From Coemansia sp. RSA 922 (Eukaryota > Kickxellomycota > Kickxellomycetes > Kickxellales > Kickxellaceae), in the NCBI GenBank assembly GCA_027577415.1, contig JANBQS010000704.1, positions 1 to 13,272 on the forward strand: a DNA stretch of 13,272 bases, written 5' to 3'. A program made the translations under genes and the position numbers. Shown piece after piece: positions 7,376 through 13,107 of this stretch (position 1 is its first letter; each line of letters opens with the position of its first letter). Below the pieces are notes generated by a model. It ran no database searches, had not been told where the DNA came from, and saw only the letters and a list, made by a program, of their open reading frames with translations.

Positions 7376-7624
7376 CTTGAGCATCTAGTGAATCAGCTTC
7401 CAAGGAAAAGGTACGTACACAATGGCTACACAATTAGCCTAGATAATTAACCCTATTCCCTCTAGAGTATTCTTTTGTAGCCTTTGCCAACTGTATATCA
7501 CTAATAGACATTATACATTTATACATCGCTAATCGGCTTCTCATAAAGCCATGGCGATGAGCGATTCTTGGACTATTGTGCCTTTAAAGTTCATCAATCA
7601 CTTGGATACTATATCTATCGCAGA

Positions 7625-7638
7625 CACACACGTGTGTG
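7625..7638 (+). promoter_or_regulatory. 14-base palindrome with a central CACGTG E-box
   Basis: CACACACGTGTGTG is a perfect palindrome. CACGTG is the core bound by fungal bHLH proteins of the Cbf1/Pho4 type. It is about 95 bases upstream of the thioredoxin 1 TATA box, a usual place for an activator site. Binding is inferred, not shown. Confidence 0.45.
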
Positions 7639-7731
7639 ATGCCATCTATAAGCATATCACGCTCATCTAGACAATAGGGCATTGTTTGCCTCTGCTGGAC
7701 AATAAGCAGCTTTTCCTGAGAACAGCTTCAG

Positions 7732-7739
7732 TATAAATA
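7732..7739 (+). promoter_or_regulatory. TATA box of thioredoxin gene 1
   Basis: TATAAATA matches the consensus and lies 100 bases before the ATG at 7839. Confidence 0.6.
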
Positions 7740-7838
7740 GCCTTGCGTTTTGCAGGCAGCTATGAGAAAGCCAAGCAAGACAAGCAACCTTCTCCATTTA
7801 TCACTCTTACTTGTCTATCGCCACAACGCTTATTTATC

Positions 7839-8159
7839 ATGCCAGTAACCCGGATTTCAGACTTGGACGAGCTTCGTAAAGTGATTAGGTCGAACGACAG
7901 AGTAATAGTCAACTTTGGCGCCGATTGTTGCCTAAATTGTCAGGTCATGGAGCCGATATATGACAAGCTTTCAAACGAGCACAGCAACATTGTGTTTATT
8001 TCGGTGCAAATCGACGATGAAGGAGCTGTAATGAAAAAGTACGGACTCGGGGTGATTCCGACGTTCAAGTTCTTTGAGCACAGCGTGGAAGCTGGCCAAG
8101 TAACAGGGTCTATCGTATGTGCCCTCATGGAGGGTGTTAAAATGTTGGCAGCCGTCTAG
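7839..8159 (+). CDS. Divergent thioredoxin-like protein with CCLNC active site, 106 aa
   Basis: Length and pattern are those of a cytosolic single-domain thioredoxin: strand IVNF, the active-site loop at 30-34, the strand FISVQID, and the cis-proline segment VIPTFKFF (Pro74). The active site is unusual: the canonical WCGPC is CCLNC here, so both catalytic cysteines (31 and 34) remain but Trp is Cys and Gly-Pro is Leu-Asn. The buried acid (Asp in VDF) is Asn25. A further Cys94 is present and the Gly-Gly turn and VGAN segment of its neighbours are not conserved. Canonical thioredoxins reduce protein disulphides using electrons from thioredoxin reductase; these changes would be expected to alter redox potential and reductase recognition. 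Possible roles are a dedicated redox partner, metal binding, or loss of activity. The ATG is the first in frame and, as in the next gene, gives MPV...IS. The protein is closest to thioredoxin 2 (shared LSxEH, SVxID and PTFKFF). Confidence 0.9.
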   Translation: MPVTRISDLDELRKVIRSNDRVIVNFGADCCLNCQVMEPIYDKLSNEHSNIVFISVQIDDEGAVMKKYGLGVIPTFKFFEHSVEAGQVTGSIVCALMEGVKMLAAV

Positions 8160-8317
8160 CAACATTTGAGCGCATTTCATCAATAATGGCATCTGTTTGT
8201 AGTACTTTTTTTTGTTGCTAGCTCAGTTAATTAAAGTATAAGCCAACGCACGGAAAAAAAGGTTTGCACCACACCTTCTATTGCTTTTGACCTCGCGCTC
8301 ATTGCATAGCCAGCTGA

Positions 8318-8590
8318 CTCTTGCCGACCTCAGCATGACTTCTGGCTCATGCCCAAGCATGGCAGGCACACATGTCGTGTTGTATCTCACACTGACCTGG
8401 CGCAGATACAATTTTATCTATCAAACTCAATTGCACAAAAATATCCAATAGACATTTTTCACCTATTCTGGCAATTGAAAGGGGTGTTTAGAGCGTCAAG
8501 CGGTGCTCTCAGTCAAGGTATGCCACGAGACACAAGGGACGGCGCAGCTGGCAGATGTATAAAAAGACCCCGTCGTCTCTTGCCGACCTC
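8318..8590 (+). repeat. 14-base direct repeat flanking the thioredoxin 2 promoter
   Basis: CTCTTGCCGACCTC occurs at 8318-8331 and again at 8577-8590, 259 bases apart, both between thioredoxin genes 1 and 2. The second copy lies 11 bases after the TATA box. It may be a duplicated promoter element left from the gene duplication, or a regulator binding site. Confidence 0.55.
8558..8566 (+). promoter_or_regulatory. TATA box of thioredoxin gene 2
   Basis: TATAAAAAG, 116 bases before the ATG at 8682, a spacing similar to that of gene 1. Confidence 0.6.
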
Positions 8591-8681
8591 GGACAACAAA
8601 CATCCTAAGCAAGCTTTTTAATTTATCGTCTACAACCCTGCCAAAGCCTTGCACCAATTTTTGAGATTATCTTTTTTCATC

Positions 8682-8993
8682 ATGCCTGTTATTTCAGTCG
8701 ACGACTGGTATCATTTTTACCATATGCTCAACTCGCATACAAAGGTGGCTGTCGACTTCACGGCTAGCTGGTGCGGGCCCTGCAGGCAAATGTCTCCCAT
8801 CTTTAGCGACCTTTCGAGCGAGCACAGAGACGTTTTGTTTCTCTCCGTGGACATTGATAATGTGAGGGACGTTGCCCAAGCCTACGGTATTTCGTCGCTG
8901 CCGACCTTCAAGTTCTTTTATGGCGGCCGCGAGTATCAAACTGTCGTTGGTGCTAATAGATCGGGTCTTGAATATGGCATTGAAAGCCTGTGA
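8682..8993 (+). CDS. Thioredoxin, 103 aa
   Basis: A standard cytosolic-type thioredoxin at the usual length. The active site is SWCGPC (Trp30, Cys31, Cys34), the buried Asp is Asp25 in VAVDF, and the cis-proline is Pro74 in SLPTFKFF; VGAN (88-91) closes the fold. It is expected to reduce disulphides in cytosolic or nuclear proteins (for example ribonucleotide reductase, peroxiredoxin, PAPS reductase in known fungi) with NADPH-thioredoxin reductase. The ATG at 8682 is chosen because upstream in-frame triplets include only a TTG, and the result matches the MPV start of the preceding gene. It is the middle of three thioredoxin genes on the same strand, each with a separate TATA box, so they are tandem duplicates, not an operon. 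Confidence 0.96.
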   Translation: MPVISVDDWYHFYHMLNSHTKVAVDFTASWCGPCRQMSPIFSDLSSEHRDVLFLSVDIDNVRDVAQAYGISSLPTFKFFYGGREYQTVVGANRSGLEYGIESL

Positions 8994-9364
8994 ATACTCT
9001 AGGGCTTCTTTGAACTATAAATATAGCACATGCGCAGCCTACGACATACATTATTAAGAACATTCTCTGCTGTCGGGGTTGCCAAAACTGATGCGGAAAG
9101 CGCTTGTGAGCTTGGTAAGCCCAAAGCAGGGAGCGGGGGCACGAGGCAATTCATCGCCTAATCCGCTTTATAAGCACGGCCAATTTCGCGCCAAGAGGGA
9201 AAATGTCGCAATCTCGCTCGCCTGCTTAAAAGCCTGGCCTTTATCTCGCCTCCCCCCAAATTGCGATCAGCCCAAGCACTTTTCTTTCTTTCTTCCTTCC
9301 AAATCCAATTTTTTTTTTTCTCTTCTACTTTAATTTAACCCACTTTTTCATCCACACTTTAAAC
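8994..9364 (+). promoter_or_regulatory. Intergenic region and promoter of thioredoxin gene 3
   Basis: No gene is seen in these 371 bases. Early in the gap there is an A/T-rich CTATAAATATAG (9015-9026), probably part of the 3' end signals of gene 2. TATAAG at 9169-9174 is the best TATA candidate, though nearly 200 bases before the ATG; a GGCCAATT (CCAAT box) follows at about 9178-9185. The last 80 bases are a strongly pyrimidine-rich leader with an 11-base T run at 9309-9319, which is typical of a highly expressed fungal gene. Confidence 0.5.
9169..9174 (+). promoter_or_regulatory. Candidate TATA box of thioredoxin gene 3
   Basis: TATAAG within CTTTATAAGC, about 190 bases before the ATG; weaker and more distant than in genes 1 and 2. 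Confidence 0.4.
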
Positions 9365-9919
9365 ATGAGCGTTGTCGTTGTCGAGAGCAAGAAGCACTTT
9401 GACGAGCTTATTAAGACCAAGCCCAAGGTCGCCGTCGACTTTAAGGCGACGTGGTGCGGACCGTGCAAGGTCATTGGTCCCAAATTCGCTGCCCTTGCCA
9501 AGACTCACACTGATGTGACTTTCCTCCAGCTCGACGTGGACGACGTGTCGGAAGTCGCCCAGATTCAGCGCATCACGGCCATGCCCACGTTCAAGTTCTT
9601 TGTCAACGGAAAGCCATTCGAGAAGCAGCCAGAGCTGGTTGGTGCCAACCTGCCAGTGCTTACTAAGGTTTTGGCTTCCTTGTCTGCCGAAGAGATCACC
9701 AAGGAGGGCAAGTCTGACACTACCCCCAAGCCAGCTGCAAAGGATGCTGCTGCTCCTGCTGAGGCTTCCAAGAAGGAGGCTGAGGCGCCCAAGAAGGACG
9801 TCGCCGCTCCTGCTCCTGTTCCCGCCGCTGCTAAGCAGACCGAGGATGTTCCTGCTCCTGTTGCTGATAAGGCTCCCGTCGTCACTGACGATGCTCCCTC
9901 TGCCGCCCCTGCCGCGTAG
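9365..9919 (+). CDS. Thioredoxin with Ala/Pro/Lys-rich C-terminal tail, 184 aa
   Basis: Residues 1 to about 107 form a canonical thioredoxin: VAVDF with Asp25, active site TWCGPC (Trp30, Cys31, Cys34), cis-proline Pro74 in AMPTFKFF and VGAN at 92-95. Residues 108-184 are a low-complexity tail made almost wholly of Ala, Pro, Lys, Glu, Asp and Val, with repeated AAPA, KKEAEAPKKD and PAPV units, and ending SAAPAA. Most fungal thioredoxins stop near residue 105, so the tail is an addition. It lacks hydrophobic segments and looks disordered; alternating acidic and basic residues could act as a solubility, anchoring or crowding linker. Codons in the whole gene, tail included, favour C-ending and common choices (AAG, GTC, GCC), more than in the two upstream thioredoxin genes, suggesting high expression. 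The reading frame is uninterrupted across the junction, so the tail is not a frameshift product. Confidence 0.95.
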   Translation: MSVVVVESKKHFDELIKTKPKVAVDFKATWCGPCKVIGPKFAALAKTHTDVTFLQLDVDDVSEVAQIQRITAMPTFKFFVNGKPFEKQPELVGANLPVLTKVLASLSAEEITKEGKSDTTPKPAAKDAAAPAEASKKEAEAPKKDVAAPAPVPAAAKQTEDVPAPVADKAPVVTDDAPSAAPAA

Positions 9920-10246
9920 AGATAAAACACTCTTAGTATCAGTTTAAGATAGTTAGCGCCATATATATTTTCATATTGGTAAAAATCCACGCCAAGTCGA
10001 GTGAGACGGGTAGCAATGTGACAGACGTCATCACAAGTCCAGTGATGGATGTGTGTATGCGCTGCTTTAAAGTGGAATTTTGAAACTGACACTCTCTTAC
10101 CTCACTCGCCCCTTTTTTATTATAAAAATAACGCCACCTTTTTTGTCATTGACTCTAATCTTGCAGGCATAACGCTTTGAATTTGCCTCTTTTTGACAGA
10201 CACGCACTTTTCCTACTTTAATAACCAAGCTCACTCGCACTTGAAA
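9920..10246 (+). promoter_or_regulatory. Intergenic region and promoter of the inhibitor-2 gene
   Basis: No gene is seen in these 327 bases. The first 60 bases are A/T-rich (ATATATATTTTCATAT) and serve as the 3' flank of thioredoxin 3. AGACGTCATC near 10024-10033 is one base from a full CRE/ATF palindrome (TGACGTCA). A TATA box TATAAAAATA lies at 10121-10130, 117 bases before the ATG, followed by a T/C-rich leader. Confidence 0.5.
10121..10130 (+). promoter_or_regulatory. TATA box of the inhibitor-2 gene
   Basis: TATAAAAATA, 117 bases before the ATG at 10247. Confidence 0.5.
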
Positions 10247-11006
10247 ATGGACGATACTTCGACTCCTTACAGCGAGGCAGCCATGCCCAAGAGCATACTC
10301 AAGAGACCCTCAGACACTGCTGAGAGAAATGCACAGTAGGTACCACCCATGGCTTGTGACCTGCTACAAGGGAGGGTTTTGTTCTGGCACACACACCAAA
10401 TTAACTCCATTCGCTCATGTTTGTTGCAATAGCTTGCGCTGGGACGAGGACAACCTAAGAGTCACAGAGGCGCAAAAGGATGCCAAGATGAAGGTAGATG
10501 AGCCACCAACTCCATACATCCGGTACAACCCTGACCTTGACGCCGACATACAAGAGATGGAGGACCTGAAGCTGGCGTCAGACATGTCTTCACGGTCATC
10601 GTCAGTGGCATCTTCGCCCAAGCGTGCGCATATTGTGGCGCCCAAAGATTGGATCTCGGAAAGCGAGGAAGAGGAGGAAGGCGTGGCGGAAGCTGACAAG
10701 GCCAGGCGTGAGTGGTTCAGAAAGCTGCGCAAGGAACACTACCATTTGGAAGGCGAACATGTCCACAAAGAAGCAAGTGATATCATGAACTCGGATGGCT
10801 CGGCTGATAGTGCTGATGAGGATGACGAGCATGGTGCAAGCAGCGATGAGGGCGCGCACAAGGCGGGTTCCTCGGCAGCTAATGGTGTGGCTGCTGGCCG
10901 TCGCTCAAAGCCTGATGTCCATGTCACTAAGGGATTCAAGGCTACGTATGGCCATGAAGATAACTTTAACGTCGATGAGGCCAATGCCGCCAATATGGAG
11001 ATGTAG
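10247..11006 (+). CDS. GLC8: Protein phosphatase 1 regulator, inhibitor-2 / Glc8 family (two exons, 220 aa)
   Basis: Coding segments are 10247-10335 and 10433-11006, joined in frame to 220 residues. The three conserved PP1 contacts of inhibitor-2 are present in order: KSILK (15-19, the 'KGILK' site), HLRWDEDNL (30-38) and [14 protein letters not shown] (124-137, matching the long helix that caps the PP1 active site). EPPTPYIRY (53-61) contains the Thr (56) that GSK-3/Pho85-type kinases phosphorylate in known members. Between and after these lie acidic and Ser-rich disordered stretches ([19 protein letters not shown]). Known homologues bind type 1 protein phosphatase and, depending on phosphorylation, inhibit it or help it fold; yeast Glc8 activates Glc7 in glycogen and cell-cycle control. 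The first exon is only 89 bases and is needed for the KSILK motif and start codon; the second exon's frame alone would begin at a spurious ATG. Confidence 0.93.
10336..10432 (+). other. Spliceosomal intron in the inhibitor-2 gene (97 bases)
   Basis: The donor is GTAGGT and the acceptor CAATAG, with a branch-like TTAAC at 10401-10405. Splicing joins ...AAT GCA CA to C TTG CGC TGG, giving [11 protein letters not shown]. The His/Leu/Arg-Trp-Asp-Glu stretch is conserved in the family, which fixes both splice sites. Without splicing, the first exon ends at a TAG three bases beyond the donor. Confidence 0.9.
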
Positions 11007-11283
11007 CACCATTTTTTTTTTGCCATTATACCCATTTCTACTATCAGCTCTTCAAGTTCCTATGTTGGGCGGTACATTTGACCACCAGACAAGGAACATG
11101 TGGAAGGAGAAAAGAGGCCCTACTCCACTTTTTTCAAATAATTTCATATTTTTTTTGGGCCAGAAACTGGAGGCGCCGCTTGTCTCTCTTACTTTTCCCA
11201 ATTCAATTCATTCACACCCTGTTGTCATTTGGACTTTTTAACATCTGCATTTTTACATTATATTTAATTTCGCTACTTCACCA
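11007..11283 (+). promoter_or_regulatory. Intergenic: inhibitor-2 3' flank and coiled-coil gene promoter
   Basis: A 10-base T run (11012-11021) follows the inhibitor-2 stop codon by five bases. The rest is pyrimidine-rich towards the next ATG. An ACATTATATTTAATTT stretch at about 11254-11269 is A/T-rich but too near the start codon to be a confident TATA box. Confidence 0.35.
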
Positions 11284-12666
11284 ATGGCGAAAGGCGGTGG
11301 ACAACGACGAGCCAGGCACCGGCCACAGAGCAAGGTTCGAGACAATTCACAGGCCAGCACGTCGGCTAAGCATATACAGCAGTCTGCTACGAGCAGTCCT
11401 AGCACCACTAACAGAGAGCCAGAGTGCGTGACCATGGTTCGGGGGCTGGCTGATACGTTGTACGCGGATCTCAGCCAGATACTGCTAAGAGAGTACGGAA
11501 AGACCAGTGAACAAATACTGGGCTCAGCCACTCTCAGCAACACTACAGATAAAGCTGCTGTATCCGAGGAACACACTCCAGCAGAAGCCACGAGCGATTC
11601 ACAGGCATATAACAGGCTCGAGGAGGAGAACCGACAGCTGCGTGCACAGTTGGCTGAGCGCGAGGCGGAGAACGAGGGGTTACAGCAGCAAATCGCTGCG
11701 CAACGGCGGGAGATTGAGGTAGCGCGCGGGCGCGCAGCACGTCTCGATGCACATACCGCTGCCGTGGCCAGAACAGATATGGATCGACCCATGACTCTAC
11801 CCGAGCTTCGTACGGCGTTCCGGGGCCTGTATAGGCAGTACATGTTACGAGAGGATCACTTTATAGCTGTAGAGCGTGCGGCATCTTTGGAGTCGCAGCT
11901 ATGGCAAGAGAAATGCGCACAGGCCAAAGTGCGCGAGTCCGCGTATCTAGATGACCTCCGGGACCTACGTCAAAGTATCGAAACATTGTCCCAGCAGCGC
12001 CCCGCACAGTATCCTGGCAGTGAGGCATTGCGAGAGCGGTTGGCGCAGTGCCAGATGTTGGTGCAGACGGTGTCAGGGGAGACTACTGCGCTGCGTGCCG
12101 ACTATACGGCGAAAATGCAGGGCATGGACCAGCATTTGCGCCTAATGACGAGGGATCGCGCGGATATGGAGAACAAGCTGCGGTCGGTGCAGGCAGACAA
12201 CCAGCGGCTGGATGAGGTCTGCAGGGACCTCCAAACAAAGTGGCAGCAGCAGGCGTGGGAGCTACACAGTAGCAAGCGAATGTTGGAAGACAGATTGCAA
12301 ACCACCGCTGCCCGTGATATGACGCCCTTTGAGGTAGCTATGCGCCACACGGCTGCTGTTGCCACGGCAGCACTCTTTGGCAACGAAGGTGCAATGCCAG
12401 GTGTGTCGGTGCAGAACTCAATGTCGCCGCCCCGCCCTATTCGCATGCCCCGCCGTCCCCGCCATAATGGCAACCGTCGCGGGTCGGTGCTCCATGCAGC
12501 CACTACTACGAACAACAATGATGGTCAGCCACATCCTTTGCCCGATCAGCGTGATTCGGTCGGTACTCTATCGGCGCAACCTCGCTTCCCTCCGCCTAGA
12601 TCGGCTGACTTTACATTCAGCTTGCCCCTATCAGCAGAAATCCAGCCAGGTGTCAGTGCCATATAG
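11284..12666 (+). CDS. Coiled-coil protein of unknown function, 460 aa
   Basis: I do not recognise a family. Residues 1-45 are basic and Ser/Thr-rich (GGGQRRARHRPQSK), likely disordered. A short hydrophobic helix region follows (51-80). Residues 108-160 form a strong heptad coiled coil (RLEEENRQLRAQLAEREAENEGLQ...). Residues 170-240 (PMTLPELRTAFRGLYRQYMLRED) and 245-340 give further coiled coil with many Gln, Glu, Arg and Leu. The C-terminus from about 375 is low complexity, with a Pro/Arg-rich patch (SPPRPIRMPRRPRHNGNRRG) and Asn, Thr and Pro runs. No membrane segment or signal peptide is present. Such architecture is common in spindle-pole, septum, Golgi-tether or polarity scaffold proteins, but nothing here selects among them. 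The ATG in ACCAATGG is the first in frame after the leader; no intron is needed. It is convergent with the partial gene at the right edge. Confidence 0.87.
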   Translation: MAKGGGQRRARHRPQSKVRDNSQASTSAKHIQQSATSSPSTTNREPECVTMVRGLADTLYADLSQILLREYGKTSEQILGSATLSNTTDKAAVSEEHTPAEATSDSQAYNRLEEENRQLRAQLAEREAENEGLQQQIAAQRREIEVARGRAARLDAHTAAVARTDMDRPMTLPELRTAFRGLYRQYMLREDHFIAVERAASLESQLWQEKCAQAKVRESAYLDDLRDLRQSIETLSQQRPAQYPGSEALRERLAQCQMLVQTVSGETTALRADYTAKMQGMDQHLRLMTRDRADMENKLRSVQADNQRLDEVCRDLQTKWQQQAWELHSSKRMLEDRLQTTAARDMTPFEVAMRHTAAVATAALFGNEGAMPGVSVQNSMSPPRPIRMPRRPRHNGNRRGSVLHAATTTNNNDGQPHPLPDQRDSVGTLSAQPRFPPPRSADFTFSLPLSAEIQPGVSAI

Positions 12667-13107
12667 CATCAGCCACCATCAAGAGGGGATGTATAGTGAA
12701 ACGTAGTTTCCAGACGACATTGTCTCTTTTTTTTTTTTAGCAAGTGAATAACATTATTTGTGCATGTCTAAATTTTGACAACTAGCACTTTGTACCTATC
12801 TATGTGCTTGATTTTTGGAGAAAAAAAATGGATAAAGTACAAAGTAGCTTGGCGAATAGTCGCCAAGGGGCTGATAAAAGAAGGCTATCATGCCACCCCC
12901 TTTTTTTGCCGAGATAAACCCGGCTACAAGGACAGTCTCTTGGGGGGTGATGTGGGAAATCAGAGCGAGCCACTTTATACCAAAAAAAAAGAGGATTGCC
13001 GGACTGTACGTGCAAATCGCATTGGCCCATGACGAATATTGAGTACATTCAAGTAAATCTGAGAGAAAGAAGGACCTGCCGTATATTACACACACACTTT
13101 ACAACTA
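12667..13107. other. Intergenic: 3' flanks of two convergent genes, with inverted repeats
   Basis: These 441 bases have no supported gene. A 12-base T run (12727-12738) follows the coiled-coil gene. Between 12786 and 12950 there are three inverted repeats in a row: ACTTTGTAC (12787-12795) with GTACAAAGT (12837-12845); CTTGGCGA-ATAG-TCGCCAAG, a perfect 8-base hairpin with a four-base loop (12848-12867); and CACCCCC (12894-12900) with GGGGGTG (12943-12949), with GCCG/CGGC nested inside. Short A and T runs and a (CA)n microsatellite near 13090-13097 make up the rest. Open frames here are built on homopolymers and do not look like proteins. Confidence 0.45.
12848..12867. repeat. Perfect 8-base hairpin, four-base loop
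   Basis: The arms CTTGGCGA and TCGCCAAG flank ATAG. It lies between convergent genes, about 180 bases beyond the coiled-coil gene stop. It could be a 3'-end structure, part of a small structured RNA, or chance. Confidence 0.5.

Larger units (their letters stand above)
7376..7838 (+). promoter_or_regulatory. Intergenic region and promoter of thioredoxin gene 1
   Basis: This gap of 463 bases has no gene I can support. It contains an intron-shaped element at 7411-7465 (donor GTACGT, acceptor CCCTCTAG). A perfect 14-base palindrome CACACACGTGTGTG at 7625-7638 has a CACGTG E-box at its centre, the type of site bound by fungal bHLH factors. A consensus TATA box TATAAATA lies at 7732-7739, 100 bases before the thioredoxin start. 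The arrangement E-box, about 95 bases, TATA, about 100 bases, ATG is consistent with a regulated promoter. Confidence 0.55.
8160..8681 (+). promoter_or_regulatory. Intergenic region and promoter of thioredoxin gene 2
   Basis: No gene is seen in these 522 bases. A 14-base direct repeat CTCTTGCCGACCTC occurs at 8318-8331 and 8577-8590. An AAGGGG motif like a fungal stress-response element is near 8477-8482. A TATA box, TATAAAAAG, lies at 8558-8566, 116 bases before the ATG of the next gene; the second repeat copy sits just downstream of it, around the expected transcription start. The first 60 bases after the gene 1 stop form its 3' flank, with a short T run at about 8207-8213. Confidence 0.5.

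Noticed and set aside
7743..7838. Possible targeting peptide on thioredoxin 1
   Set aside because: The upstream frame starts only at TTG and overlaps the expected transcription start after the TATA box. The same applies to 8649-8681 in thioredoxin 2.
9565..10092. Long minus-strand open frame (175 codons) antisense to thioredoxin 3
   Set aside because: It is the reverse complement of the GCN/CCN-rich tail; alanine codons on one strand give Gly/Ala/Ser on the other. The plus strand has a clear thioredoxin.
11334..11345. GGTTCGAGAC, similar to a tRNA B box
   Set aside because: It lies inside the coiled-coil coding region and no cloverleaf arms or A box are found around it.
11253..11843. Minus-strand open frame of 196 codons over the coiled-coil gene
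   Set aside because: Cys/Arg/Ser-rich product typical of an antisense shadow; no domain, and the plus-strand frame has a strong heptad pattern.
12796..13095. Minus-strand 99-codon open frame with hydrophobic product
   Set aside because: The Phe- and Lys-rich runs come from A and T homopolymers in the intergenic region; no consistent membrane-protein pattern.
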